DNA from: a bacterium MS4
Lineage (GTDB): Bacteria; Bacillota; Clostridia; Oscillospirales; Acutalibacteraceae
Length of the DNA stretch: 64,000 bases
Assembly (NCBI GenBank): GCA_000752215.1
Contig: CCFG01000017.1
Span: forward strand, 496,001-560,000
Direction: 5' to 3'
Below the pieces are notes generated by a model. The model did no database searches and was not told where the DNA came from. It saw nothing but the letters and a program-made list of their open reading frames with translations. Every line of letters begins with the position of its first letter. Position 1 is the stretch's first letter. The translations under genes were made by a program, and so were the position numbers. This document shows, piece by piece, positions 43,109 through 52,400 of this stretch.

Positions 43109-43213
43109 TACAGTAATCTCATTTCAGTTTTACGAGACAAAACGCGTTTTCCTCCCCCGCCTTCGGCGGGGGAGGAACGCAACCCCGTTGCAGAATCAAC
43201 TGGAAATGCTGTA
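43109..43213 (-). repeat. MITE-like repeat, copy 2
   Basis: This is the same element as at 37149, in inverted orientation, with the full GC-rich hairpin core. The ends read TACAGTAATCTC and GGAAATGCTGTA. It occupies most of the divergent znuC-znuA promoter region. Confidence 0.75.
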
Positions 43214-43234
43214 AAAATATTTTCAAGGAATTGC

Positions 43235-43287
43235 TTGACAAGTATTTTCTTCCGGATTATATTATAAATACAAATGAGTCGCATTTG
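43235..43287 (+). promoter_or_regulatory. znuA promoter with candidate Zur operator
   Basis: TTGACA (43235-43240) and TATATT (43258-43263) are 17 bp apart. Overlapping the start region is CAAATG-AGTCG-CATTTG (43271-43287), a perfect inverted repeat. Its right half CATTTGCA recurs before the Fur-family gene at 45391. Confidence 0.65.
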
Positions 43288-43315
43288 CAAGTATTATTTT
43301 TTGGAGGTAACAAAA

Positions 43316-44290
43316 ATGTTTAAACGGTATACGGCGCTCCTGCTCAGTGCAGCAGCCGTTATGAGCGTAGGCCTTTCGGCGTGCGCCAGCGACAATCCGG
43401 CGAGCGCGGGGGCGTCCGGCGCGGCCCCGGCTTCCGGTACGGCCTCGGAAGAAAGCAAGAGCACGGACGGCAAGATCAAGGTTTCCGTAACTTTTAACGC
43501 TATGAAAGAGTTTACGGAAGCGGTCGGCAAAGACAAGGTGGACGTCGCCACGATTATCCCGGACGGAACAGAGCCGCATGATTTCGAGCCGAAAGCACAG
43601 GATCTTGTCGCCCTCAGCACAGCACAGGTTTTTGTATACAGCGGACTGGGCATGGAGGCCTGGGCGGAGGATGCGGTCAAATCCGCAAACAATCCGAATC
43701 TGATCACCGTGGAAGCTTCAAAGGGCGCGGATGCGATCAAAAACACGGATCCGGAAGAAATTGAGGAACACGGACAGTACGATCCCCATATTTGGCTGGG
43801 CCTGAAAGGCGCCGAAGTGGAAGTGAAAAACATCAAAGACGCGCTGGTCAAGGCCGACGGAGCCAACCAACAATATTATGAGAAAAATTATGATGATTTT
43901 ATTTCCCAATTGGAAAGTCTTTATACAGAATACAATAAAAAATTCCAATCTGTGGAAAAAAAGAGCTTTGTTACGGGGCATGCCGCTTTCGGTTACCTCT
44001 GCCGTGATTTCGGGCTGGAGCAAAACAGCGTGGAAGACGTCTTCGCCGAGGGAGAACCCAGCGCACAGCAGTTGACGGAGCTTGTCAAATACTGCAAAGA
44101 TAACAAGGTGACGACCATTTTTGCGGAAGAAATGGCGAGCCCGGACGTTTCAAAAACGTTGGCCAAGGAAGTTGGGGCGAATGTCGAAACCATTTATACC
44201 ATTGAGGGCGGCGAAGACAACAAAACGTATCTGGAGCGAATCGAAAGCAATCTGAGTAAAATCTATTCCAGTCTGGAAAGCAAAGCCTGA
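43316..44290 (+). CDS. znuA: Zinc-binding lipoprotein of ABC importer (ZnuA/AdcA family)
   Basis: A 324-residue solute-binding protein with signal peptide and lipobox LSAC, then an Ala/Gly/Ser linker. Metal-site histidines lie in GTEPHDFEPK, YDPHIWLG and VTGHAAFGYL, with an acidic ligand region near EEMASPDVSKTL. The His-rich loop of many zinc members is only short here (EEIEEHGQYDPH). ATG 43316 has a strong GGAGG, so the longer frame from 43274 is rejected. It is divergent from znuCB and followed by other zinc-economy genes. Confidence 0.93.
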   Translation: MFKRYTALLLSAAAVMSVGLSACASDNPASAGASGAAPASGTASEESKSTDGKIKVSVTFNAMKEFTEAVGKDKVDVATIIPDGTEPHDFEPKAQDLVALSTAQVFVYSGLGMEAWAEDAVKSANNPNLITVEASKGADAIKNTDPEEIEEHGQYDPHIWLGLKGAEVEVKNIKDALVKADGANQQYYEKNYDDFISQLESLYTEYNKKFQSVEKKSFVTGHAAFGYLCRDFGLEQNSVEDVFAEGEPSAQQLTELVKYCKDNKVTTIFAEEMASPDVSKTLAKEVGANVETIYTIEGGEDNKTYLERIESNLSKIYSSLESKA

Positions 44291-44307
44291 TTTTGGGAAG
44301 GTTATAT

Positions 44308-44375
44308 GCCCTCGTAGCTTAACGCAAGAGTTTTTGGTATTTCCAAAGGTGTCGGTTGAACTCCGTCCCAGGGCA
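44308..44375 (+). pseudogene. Decayed tRNA, Arg-like
   Basis: This 68-nt stretch keeps a tRNA outline. The acceptor strands GCCCTCG and CCAGGGC pair with one mismatch, TAGCTTAAC opens a D-arm, AAAGGT-GTCGG leads to a T-arm with loop TTGAACT, and A is the discriminator. The anticodon arm is shortened by about five bases, the D-loop lacks the GG pair, and the T-loop has G for the invariant C56. The outer parts look like bacterial tRNA-Arg. I regard it as a non-functional remnant or tRNA-like element. Confidence 0.5.
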
Positions 44376-44401
44376 AAAACATGTAAAGTGAGGAAAACAG
44401 T

Positions 44402-44680
44402 ATGTACGAAGACAAGGTGCTGGTTTGTCAGGATTGTGGGAAAGAGTTTACCTGGACAGCCGGGGAACAGGAATTTTATGCCGCCAAAGGTTTTGTAAAC
44501 GAGCCGAGGCGCTGCCCCGAATGCAGGAAAAAACGCAAGGAGGGGCAGAAACCGGAAAGGGCAATGTATGACGCCGTATGTGCGTCTTGCGGAAAGCCTT
44601 GCAAAGTCCCCTTTAAGCCAACCGAGGGGCGTCCCGTATATTGCAGCGAATGCTTTGCAAAAATGAGAGAACAGGCGTGA
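44402..44680 (+). CDS. Zinc-ribbon protein with four CxxC motifs
   Basis: This 92-residue protein has two zinc ribbons. The first has [10 protein letters not shown] and [10 protein letters not shown] with the [10 protein letters not shown] segment known from the 'probable zinc-ribbon' (zf-trcl) family. The second has [10 protein letters not shown] and PVYCSECF with the [10 protein letters not shown] stretch found in CxxC repeat tails. GAGG precedes ATG 44402. It lies between znuA and the zinc-independent S14. A cysteine-rich protein there could be a zinc store or chaperone, but function is unknown. Confidence 0.8.
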   Translation: MYEDKVLVCQDCGKEFTWTAGEQEFYAAKGFVNEPRRCPECRKKRKEGQKPERAMYDAVCASCGKPCKVPFKPTEGRPVYCSECFAKMREQA

Positions 44681-44714
44681 AGCTTTTTGGATTTCAATAT
44701 CAGGGAGGTTTGAA

Positions 44715-44984
44715 TTGGCTAAAAAAGCGATTGTAATCAAACATCGGCGGCAGCAGCAAATGGTGCAAAAATACGCTGCGCTGCGCAGGGAACTGATTGA
44801 AAAAGGAGACCGCGCTGCGTTAGCCGAGCTGCCGCGTGACGCATCTCCGACACGGGTTCATAACCGCTGTTCCCTGACAGGCCGTCCGCACGGCTATCTG
44901 CGGAAATTCGGAGTATCCCGTATTGTATTTCGTGAACTGGCGCATCGCGGGCAAATTCCCGGCGTCAGGAAAGCAAGCTGGTAG
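44715..44984 (+). CDS. rpsN: 30S ribosomal protein S14, zinc-independent paralogue
   Basis: This 89-residue S14 of the long, cysteine-free type starts [20 protein letters not shown] and keeps the RNA-binding core ([20 protein letters not shown], then [17 protein letters not shown]). The CxxC zinc-binding motifs of the primary S14 are absent; only one Cys remains. Such C-minus paralogues replace the zinc form during zinc limitation. The start is TTG 44715 behind GGGAGG. Neighbours znuA, L33 and a Fur-family gene support zinc control. Confidence 0.94.
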   Translation: MAKKAIVIKHRRQQQMVQKYAALRRELIEKGDRAALAELPRDASPTRVHNRCSLTGRPHGYLRKFGVSRIVFRELAHRGQIPGVRKASW

Positions 44985-45012
44985 AGGCTGGGAAAGACGG
45001 TGAAGAAAAAAC

Positions 45013-45162
45013 ATGCGGGTAAAAATCACATTAGCCTGTACGGAAACAGGGGATCGGAACTACACGACAACAAAAAACAAGAAGACCCACCCGGAACGAA
45101 TGGAAATGATGAAGTATTGTCCCCGGCTGCGCAAGCATACACTGCACAGGGAAACGAAATAA
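45013..45162 (+). CDS. rpmG: 50S ribosomal protein L33, zinc-independent form
   Basis: A 49-residue L33 beginning [20 protein letters not shown]. The positions that carry two CxxC pairs in zinc-binding L33 have only one Cys each ([15 protein letters not shown]), so it cannot hold zinc in the usual way. It follows S14 by 28 bp, on the same strand. A zinc-sparing role is inferred from the pair. Confidence 0.9.
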   Translation: MRVKITLACTETGDRNYTTTKNKKTHPERMEMMKYCPRLRKHTLHRETK

Positions 45163-45179
45163 AAGGATAACATCGAACC

Positions 45180-45218
45180 TGCCCCCTATCGTAGGATATT
45201 GAGCTACGGCAGGGGGCA
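45180..45218 (+). terminator. Hairpin after the L33 gene
   Basis: TGCCCCCT..CGTAG pairs with CTACG..AGGGGGCA across one 2-nt internal mismatch. The tail TGTCTTATCC is only weakly T-rich. It probably ends the znuA-S14-L33 transcript. Confidence 0.6.
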
Positions 45219-45266
45219 TGTCTTATCCCAAGCAAAACGAACGCTTTCCTTCTTTACAAATTGTGC

Positions 45267-45398
45267 TATAATAAAGTTGTCAGGACCCCCTCTCCCCCCT
45301 TCCGATTCTATTGGCGGTCCCTTAGCATGATTGATAGTTTGGTGTTGGCCGGAGCAATCTGCTGTCACATAACCTATGCGAATTAGGATCATTTGCAT
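45267..45398 (+). promoter_or_regulatory. Fur-family gene promoter region with candidate operator
   Basis: An extended -10, TGCTATAAT (TATAAT at 45267-45272), gives a possible start about 140 nt before the gene. Near the start codon ATGCGAAT-N7-ATTTGCAT (45376-45398) is an imperfect inverted repeat. It shares CATTTGCA and flanking bases with the znuA operator at 43271-43289. Confidence 0.5.
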
Positions 45399-45415
45399 GA
45401 ATCAGGAGTGATATT

Positions 45416-45862
45416 ATGAAAAATAAAACTGATCACCGCGCGGATCTCAGGCAAAAGGGATTAAAAAACACGAAGCGCAGGATGGCTATTCTGGAAATAT
45501 TAGAAAAACAGACCCAGCCTGTGGCAGCGGAACAAATATTTATGGAGTTGAACCGTTACGACCTTTCGACCAGCATGTCGACGGTTTACAGAGAGCTGGA
45601 CAGTTTAGTGAACAACAATTTAGCCCTCAAAATAAAGATAAACGAAAGCAACAAAGCGCTTTACGAATATAACAGGATGATACACAAGCATTATTTAGTG
45701 TGCCTGGGCTGTAAAAAAATGATTTCTCTGGATATGTGTCCCCTGAAGACCTATGAGGAAAAGCTGCAGGAGCAAACCCATTTTATCATTACGGATCACA
45801 AGCTGAATATATACGGCTATTGCCCCGAATGCCAGGCGAAAGGGCTGCCCCCAAAGGCTTAA
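45416..45862 (+). CDS. Fur family regulator, probably Zur
   Basis: This 148-residue Fur-type protein has an N-terminal winged helix (TKRRMAILEILEKQTQPVAA, then STSMSTVYRELDSLVNNNLA). The C-terminal metal domain has HKHYLVCLGCKKM and YGYCPECQAKG, the two CxxC pairs of the structural zinc site. Fur, PerR and Zur cannot be separated with certainty from this sequence. The adjacent zinc importer and zinc-free ribosomal proteins, with similar candidate operators, favour Zur. A terminator follows at 45887-45932. Confidence 0.9.
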   Translation: MKNKTDHRADLRQKGLKNTKRRMAILEILEKQTQPVAAEQIFMELNRYDLSTSMSTVYRELDSLVNNNLALKIKINESNKALYEYNRMIHKHYLVCLGCKKMISLDMCPLKTYEEKLQEQTHFIITDHKLNIYGYCPECQAKGLPPKA

Positions 45863-45886
45863 ATTCCGTCCTCGAATTCAGAATGA

Positions 45887-45932
45887 TAAAAAACGCCGCC
45901 TTATCCCATCACAACGGGGAAGGGCGGTGTTT
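45887..45932. terminator. Convergent terminator
   Basis: AAACGCCGCCTT..CCC pairs with GGG..AAGGGCGGTGTTT, with A/T runs outside the stem. It lies between the convergent Fur-family and acylphosphatase genes. Confidence 0.75.
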
Positions 45933-45952
45933 CTATTTAATGGAATCCGCCC

Positions 45953-46222
45953 TCAGCGGATTCTGAAAGACTTCTCCTCCGGCTCAGTCGGAAGATCCTT
46001 AGAATCGATATGATCAATGGTAATATAATAGCCCTTTTGCAGCATTTTCAGCATGGCATTGACGTCATGCCGTTCCCCCTGAACCTCTGCAGTCACGCTG
46101 CCGTCGAATTCATTGCGCACCCATCCGGTAAGCCCGAGCAGCTGTGCCGCCTGACAGGCTCTGAAACGGAAGCCGACCCCCTGTACGCATCCGGTAAAAG
46201 CGTATCGCACTCTTATTTTCAT
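45953..46222 (-). CDS. acyP: Acylphosphatase
   Basis: This 89-residue enzyme hydrolyses acyl phosphates. The anion-binding loop GCVQGVGFRFR with catalytic Arg, and Asn in GWVRNEFDGSVTAEVQG, are present. The frame extends to 46429, but that region overlaps the DsbA-like gene, and ATG 46222 gives the normal family length. It lies 10 bp after the DsbA-like gene and is probably co-transcribed. Confidence 0.93.
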   Translation of the reverse strand: MKIRVRYAFTGCVQGVGFRFRACQAAQLLGLTGWVRNEFDGSVTAEVQGERHDVNAMLKMLQKGYYITIDHIDSKDLPTEPEEKSFRIR

Positions 46223-46232
46223 ACGGACCTCT

Positions 46233-46748
46233 TTAACGAGCATGATCCAGAAAATGCCGAAGCTGTTCTTTGGAAACGCCGACATTCTCAACAGCGTCAA
46301 TCTTCCGGCTTTCCATCCGGTACGCCGGCACAACCCATACGCCGGAACGTTCGAAGGCAAGTTCATTTGCCTTCGCCAGCGCCCTGCGGTAAATCCCCTG
46401 GCGCAGCGCCAGCTGAAAAGCATCGGCATCCACTAAATCACTCACAAAGTCAGAAAGCGCGTCAATGCTTTCAACATCGACATGCTCTTTCAGAGCGGCC
46501 CGGTACATACGGTCATGGTAGGCCCAAACGTCAACGCCGTTTTCCACGGCAAAAAAATAGCCTTGTATGCACAGATCGCTATGCGGGCCGTACCGGTCCG
46601 GTCTGGGGTGAGATTCACAGGGACGCCAGACTATGTCTACATCCGGATAATCCGGCATGAGTTCGGTCAAATACCCGTGCGCTTGAAGACAATAAGGGCA
46701 GGCATAATCAAAGAAGACTTCTAATTCCTGTTTCATTTTGATCACCAT
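46233..46748 (-). CDS. DsbA/FrnE-like thioredoxin-fold protein
   Basis: This protein of about 171 residues has a thioredoxin-fold N-terminus EVFFDYACPYCLQAHGYL and active motif CPYC, with a helical insertion typical of DsbA/FrnE relatives (YRAALKEHVDVESIDALSDF). The cis-Pro region is GVWVVPAYRM. There is no signal peptide, so it acts in the cytoplasm, perhaps as a disulfide or GSH-independent oxidoreductase. ATG 46748 or 46736 may be the start. The promoter at 46806-46834 serves this gene and acylphosphatase. Confidence 0.87.
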   Translation of the reverse strand: MVIKMKQELEVFFDYACPYCLQAHGYLTELMPDYPDVDIVWRPCESHPRPDRYGPHSDLCIQGYFFAVENGVDVWAYHDRMYRAALKEHVDVESIDALSDFVSDLVDADAFQLALRQGIYRRALAKANELAFERSGVWVVPAYRMESRKIDAVENVGVSKEQLRHFLDHAR

Positions 46749-46805
46749 ATCTGAATCTTTCCTGTTGCAGATAAATAAGGATTCTATCTGACATAATTTA
46801 ACTCT

Positions 46806-46834
46806 ATTATACTGCAGATACCGAATATAAACAA
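46806..46834 (-). promoter_or_regulatory. Promoter of the DsbA-like/acylphosphatase operon
   Basis: TTGTTT (plus 46829-46834) and TATAAT (46806-46811) are 17 bp apart on the minus strand. Confidence 0.65.
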
Positions 46835-46993
46835 TAAACAGATGGATAAAAAATGAGCTTGCGGTCTTTTATGAATCCACAGGCTCATTCGATTACTGAT
46901 TCCCCAGCGAAGGGAGAGTCCGTATTCTCCGGCTGTGAAACGTTGACATTGATGAAATGCTTCGTTTCTGCTGTCCCGGAACAGTCCGGACAG

Positions 46994-49426
46994 CTATACA
47001 ACAACGCAGTGCTTTTCTCCGTCGTCCACTAACAGGACTCTGTTTCCCTGAATCAGCCTGCCGTCCACGGTGACGGCTTCCGTTGTCAGCGTTCCCTTGC
47101 TTCTGCTTTCCACCCTGATTTCATAGAGAGACTTCCCATATTTGTATTCAACGGAAAAGTCCCCGAAACCTGCGGGTGTCGCCGGATCAATCACCAGCTC
47201 ATTTCCTTCTTTCCGGATGCCCAGAAACCAGTTTAACAACCCCTGATACATCCAGCCAGCGGAACCGGTATACCAGCTCCACCCGCCTCTTCCGGTATAG
47301 GGCGGGCTGAGGGAGATATCCGCCGTCATGACATACGGTTCCTTCTCGTACCTGAGCGCGTCCTTCCTGTTTTGCGTAACGTAAATCGGGTTGAGCATGG
47401 TGAACAGGGTTTTCGCCATGTTACAGTCGGGCAGCATCGACGCGGCGATTGCCAGCCAGACCGCCGCATGGGTGTACTGGCCCCCGTTTTCCCGTATGCC
47501 GGGGATATAATTTTTGATATAGCCCGGGTTTTTGGCCGTCTTGTTAAAGGGAGGCGCCAGGAGCAGGGAAAGGGCTTCCTCCTCCCGTACCAGATAACGC
47601 CATGCCGACTGCATCGCTGTTTTCGCGCGTTCTTTTTTCGCGCCCCTGGATATCACGCTCCAGGACTGGCTGATGGAGTCGATCCTGCACTCGTCGTTTT
47701 CCTTGGAGCCCAGCTTTGAGCCGTCGTCGTAAAAGGCCCGAAGATACCACTCCCCATCCCAGGCGTGTTCTTCAATGCTTTGAAGCAGGCTTTCCCGTTT
47801 CTGCTCCAATTCCCGGCCGTAGGCTCCGTCGCCTGTCTGGCCGCACAAAGGAAGGAAGTCCCCCAGCACGGTATACAAAAACCACGCCAGCCAGACGCTT
47901 TCCCCTTTCCCCTGCGCTCCGACCTCATTCATGCCGTCGTTCCAGTCGCCTCCCCCCATGAGAGGAAGCCCGTGTTCCCCGAAGCGGGTCCGCTCAACGG
48001 CTTTTTTGCAATGCTCATAAACACTTCCGGAACGTTCCGATATTTCCGGGGTAAACATGGCATCCTGCTGGCCCTCCCGAAGCGCCGGGCCCTTGATGTA
48101 AGGTACCTGCTCGTTTAAAATGGAGGCGTCTCCGGTACTTCGGACATAGGCGGCGGTGCAATAGGGCAGCCACAGCAGATCGTCGGTGATTCTCGTTCTT
48201 ACACCGATTCCCATCGGAGGATGCCACCAGTGCTGGACATCCCCTTCTTCAAACTGCCTGCTGCAGGCAATCAGAATCTGCCTGCGCAGAATACCGGAAT
48301 CGGCAAAGAGAAGCGAAAGGGAATCCTGAAGCTGGTCCCGGAATCCATAGGCTCCCCCGCACTGATAAAAGCCCGCTCTCGCTTGAATGCGGCAGGACAG
48401 CGTCTGATAGAGCAGCCAGCCGTTCACCAGGATATCGACCGCCCTGTCCTTCGTCTTCACCTGCACGGTCCCCAGCAACCCGTCCCAATAGGCTTTCACC
48501 CGGTCAAGCTCCTTGATCGCGGCGGCGGTATCCCTGTACTTGTTTCTGATTTCGTATATCCCGTTCAGGCTGCCGCTCTGCCCGAGCCCGAACAGCACCG
48601 TCCTGCTCTCCTGCGGCTGGATCGCGACGGATACCTGAATTGCTCCGCAGGGATCGTAGCATACCCCCGTATGGCAGGACAGCTTGACTTCCGCTCCCCG
48701 CGGTTCCCGGATGCCGCCCCTTTTCCCCAGAAACTCCTGCCTGTCGCCGGTATAGCCGACGATCGTCTCGCTGGAGAACAGATAGGAATAGACGTTTGGA
48801 AAGTTCATGGTATAGATGTTCTTCGCACAGAGACATTCGTGCTCATTGTCATAAGAGGTCAGAAGATAGGGATTGGTCTGCTCCCAGTGCGTGCCCATCA
48901 CCCATTCCACATAATAGGTCAGGCTCAGATACTTCACTTTATCCGAGCGGTTCGTCAGCTTCAGGTTCCATAGCTTCAATGATTCCTCCAAAGGGGTAAA
49001 AACCGTCAGCTCCTGATCAACAAGCGCTTCCTCATGCAGGAACCTGCTGTATCCAAAGCCATGTCTTACCCGGTAAACGCCCCGGTCGGACCTTCCGAGG
49101 GACATGGGAGTCATGACCTCTCCGGTGATTTCATCCAAAATATAGATCGCCTCGGAGGCTCTGTCGCTTACGGGATCGTTGGACCAGGGCGTAAGCTTAT
49201 TTTCCCTGCTGTTGACACTCCAGGTAAAGCCCGCGCCCGATTCCGATATCTGGAATCCGAAGTTCTTGTTTGAGACAACGTTAATCCAGGGTGCCGGCGG
49301 CCTGTTATCACCCTCCAGCAGGATTTCATATTCTCTGCCCCCACAGGCAAATGCCCCGAAGCCGTTAAAAAATTCATGATTCTCTGTTTCTTTCTCCTGT
49401 GCTGTTGGCGCATATGCTGTGTCCAA
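46994..49426 (-). CDS. GH94 phosphorylase-like part of a split cyclic beta-1,2-glucan synthase
   Basis: An 810-residue GH94 (former GT36) protein. It starts with the beta-sandwich (FFNGFGAFACGGREYEILLE, PPAPWINVVSNKNFGFQISE) and contains the catalytic (alpha/alpha)6 barrel with YGFRDQLQDSLSLL, where the general-acid Asp lies, and GGGDWNDGMNEVG. In Brucella or Rhizobium NdvB this module is the C-terminus of a protein of about 2800 residues that trims chain length by phosphorolysis. Here it is a separate gene. TTG 49426 has AAGGAGG eight bases upstream, 35 bp after the big synthase gene stops. Free oligoglucan phosphorylase activity is possible. Confidence 0.88.
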   Translation of the reverse strand: MDTAYAPTAQEKETENHEFFNGFGAFACGGREYEILLEGDNRPPAPWINVVSNKNFGFQISESGAGFTWSVNSRENKLTPWSNDPVSDRASEAIYILDEITGEVMTPMSLGRSDRGVYRVRHGFGYSRFLHEEALVDQELTVFTPLEESLKLWNLKLTNRSDKVKYLSLTYYVEWVMGTHWEQTNPYLLTSYDNEHECLCAKNIYTMNFPNVYSYLFSSETIVGYTGDRQEFLGKRGGIREPRGAEVKLSCHTGVCYDPCGAIQVSVAIQPQESRTVLFGLGQSGSLNGIYEIRNKYRDTAAAIKELDRVKAYWDGLLGTVQVKTKDRAVDILVNGWLLYQTLSCRIQARAGFYQCGGAYGFRDQLQDSLSLLFADSGILRRQILIACSRQFEEGDVQHWWHPPMGIGVRTRITDDLLWLPYCTAAYVRSTGDASILNEQVPYIKGPALREGQQDAMFTPEISERSGSVYEHCKKAVERTRFGEHGLPLMGGGDWNDGMNEVGAQGKGESVWLAWFLYTVLGDFLPLCGQTGDGAYGRELEQKRESLLQSIEEHAWDGEWYLRAFYDDGSKLGSKENDECRIDSISQSWSVISRGAKKERAKTAMQSAWRYLVREEEALSLLLAPPFNKTAKNPGYIKNYIPGIRENGGQYTHAAVWLAIAASMLPDCNMAKTLFTMLNPIYVTQNRKDALRYEKEPYVMTADISLSPPYTGRGGWSWYTGSAGWMYQGLLNWFLGIRKEGNELVIDPATPAGFGDFSVEYKYGKSLYEIRVESRSKGTLTTEAVTVDGRLIQGNRVLLVDDGEKHCVVV

Positions 49427-49461
49427 AGCCTCTTCCTCCTTAAAGGCTGGGCCTCGAAGGC

Positions 49462-52400
49462 CTAATATTTCTCAAGTAACTCATACGGATTTTCTTTTAC
49501 ATTGTTAAAATAAATCCCCGCTTTCTCTGAAAATACAACCCGCGCTGCCGTATACAGCAGATCGATCTCCGCCGGTTTCATCTCATACGTATGCAGGGTA
49601 AAAAAGCTTGGCTTCTCGTTTCCGGAATCATAAATCCGAAGAGAGCTTGTCATGTCGTTGATTAATTCATCCACCTCCTGAAGGTAGCCGTGCTTGGAAT
49701 CGATCAGGATAATCAGGTCCACCGCAACACGGTTGATCTTCAGATATTCGTAAGCCTTTAACACGTCCTTCACGGTTCTTTCCTCCGCAATGGACCGAAC
49801 CGTCAAAAGCAGAATGGGATGATCGCCGGATACGCCGAATTTCCATAAGAAGCTCTGGTTCATAAAGTTCCGTCTTATATTTTCATGCGGCCCCCGGTAA
49901 ATACCCGCGGGATAATAGACCGGGCTGACCAGGTCCTGGAAGGCGTTCAGCTGGGCTCTGGTAATTTCCAGATACTTTAACTCCAGGTTCTTTTGAAGCC
50001 TGAATTTCTCCAGAATATCGTCGATCCGGTAGCTGACATTCAATTCTCCCGCTATTTTGATTGCTTCCTCCCTACTGCCGCACACTCCGGTAATGAAAGA
50101 AACGCAGGCGGTTTCTCCCGCGCCTATGCAGAATTGTGCCCGCAGGCTCATAATCGGATCATTGCAAAAGCCCGAATGATTGAAAAAGGCACTGCTGTTC
50201 ACCACAGAATCCGGATTTTCGAGGGTATTGTTTCTTCCGATAAAGCGTTTTCTGTCATTTTCATATTCCAGTTTCTTGCATAGTTTCGTTCCCGTTCTCA
50301 GCATGTGCATCACATAAGGATGATCTTCCTCCGTCTTCCTTCGCCTTTTCGCAAGGAAGATTTCCTGCTCTTCCAGATACTCGCTTTCCAGAAAGAGCTT
50401 ATTGAACGCGGGATGGCTCAGCTCCGCCGGATAGGTGTCGTCCACCACCTCCAGATAACTGGTCACCTCCAGCCGCTTTTCCCGACTCCCGTGATTGGTG
50501 AAAGTAACCTTGCGTATCTCGAAGTTGTGGTCCGCATCCAGGCTGACGATCATGTCCGACGAGATATCCCCGTCCCTGCGTTTGAATTCCGCCTGGTGCG
50601 GGCAGAAGACCACCTGGTAATCCTCCGGCTCCGTTCTTGTAGGATGATAAGCGGCACTCCAGAGCTTTCCCCGTTCCATGTCCTTAATATAGATATAATT
50701 GCCTGTATTTTCGTAAATATCCGATCGCCAGCGGTAAAGCATCCGGTCCTCATATTTACTGAAGCCGTCGCCGTCCGAAGTGATCATCAGGGAATACTTG
50801 CCGTTTGACAGATAATCCACGACCGGCGAATTTACGCCCGTACTGTTAATATACCGGTTACTGTAGCTGTCTTCTCTAAAAAGGGACTTCCCGATTCTGA
50901 TCGTATATCCCTGCCGGGCAATCGAAATCAAATAAGACTGCCGTTTTTCTTCGAGCAGGACTTCCGAGGCCTTGATCATCATTTCCGCATGAAACCGCTC
51001 CCGAAGGACGCCCTCATTCAGATAATTATTAATGGCGGCCAGATTCATCCCCTGATGATGTGCCATATAGGATTTTACAATGCAATAAGGCGTCAGCTCC
51101 ACAGAATTCGGCAGGTTAAAATCAACCGACTCATAGAAGCCGTAATCGCCGAAAGCGCCTAATTTCTTCAGCCGCTTCAAATTTTTCATGCATTCCTCTT
51201 CCGCGATATCCAGTGCCAGCATCGTTGCATAGGGAGCGACCACAAGGGAATTTCTGCGGACCGGCTGGAGTCTTATCTTTGGGACCCCGAAGGCTTTGTA
51301 CTGGTAATTTGAGTTCAGGTCAAAACGGTAATACTGGGATTCGGATATCCCCCAGGGGATTCCCGCCTCCTGTGCATACTGGATTTGCTGAAGCACCGCC
51401 GCCCTGGAAGTCTGTTCGTAGACGGAGCCCTCATATTCCTTGAATACCAGATTCGGCATCAGATATTCAAACATCGTACCGCTCCAGGATACAAAACACG
51501 GAATGCCGCTGACCATGGTCAGGGGTCTCCCCAGTTTATACCAGTGCTTTAACGGCACCTGGCCCATGGAGATCGCAAGAAGGCTTGTGAGCGCCGATTC
51601 CGACGCCATCAGGTCGTAGCAGCCGTCGTCCAGTGTGTGTGAGGACACATGATATCCGATATGGAACAGCATTCTCTTTTCGTTAAATAAAAAGTGGAAA
51701 TCAACATTTGCCAAAAGGCGGTCTATTTGATTGCAGAGTTCTTTGATCCGATGAATCATGCTGTTTGCAAACGGATGATCCTCCGCTGCAATACGGCGAA
51801 GCACAGGATAAGAAGAAATGCTCTCTTTTTTCAGTTTTAAGGCCCCGGCTTCATTGACGGTACTGTCAATCAGGTCCATCAGATGTCTGGTCCAGCGGTA
51901 ATCCGCAGCCGGTCTGAGCTCCCTCCCGTTTAAGTTTTCCCAGATATCCGCAATATCCTCGATCAGCTCCCCGATGCTTTGGTACCCGGCCCTGAGCTTA
52001 TTTCCTGCAGAATCGCCTGTTTTCAACAGAATTTCCTCATTGCTGTTCTGAACCGCAATCCTGAGCTCGGACAGAAAATTGTCCGGATAAACCGGCTTGT
52101 CGATCTGCTCTAAAAGGCCGTTTTTCAGCACGACCAGATGGCCCAGAAAATTGCCGCTGTCCACGGTGGAGATATAGGCGGGGTTGAGCACCTCGAGAGA
52201 TTGAATATGATACCAGTTATAGAGATGTCCCTTCCATTTCGGCATTTTCTGAACCGTATCCATCAGGTTTTCCACGGCTTCGACCGTAGCGCTCAAAGTT
52301 TCAAATCCCAGGTCCCTGGCCGACAAAATCGCCAGAAACTGAAGTCCGATATTGGTCGGCGATGTTTTATCGCTGACTTTTTCAGCTATGGAAATCTGAT

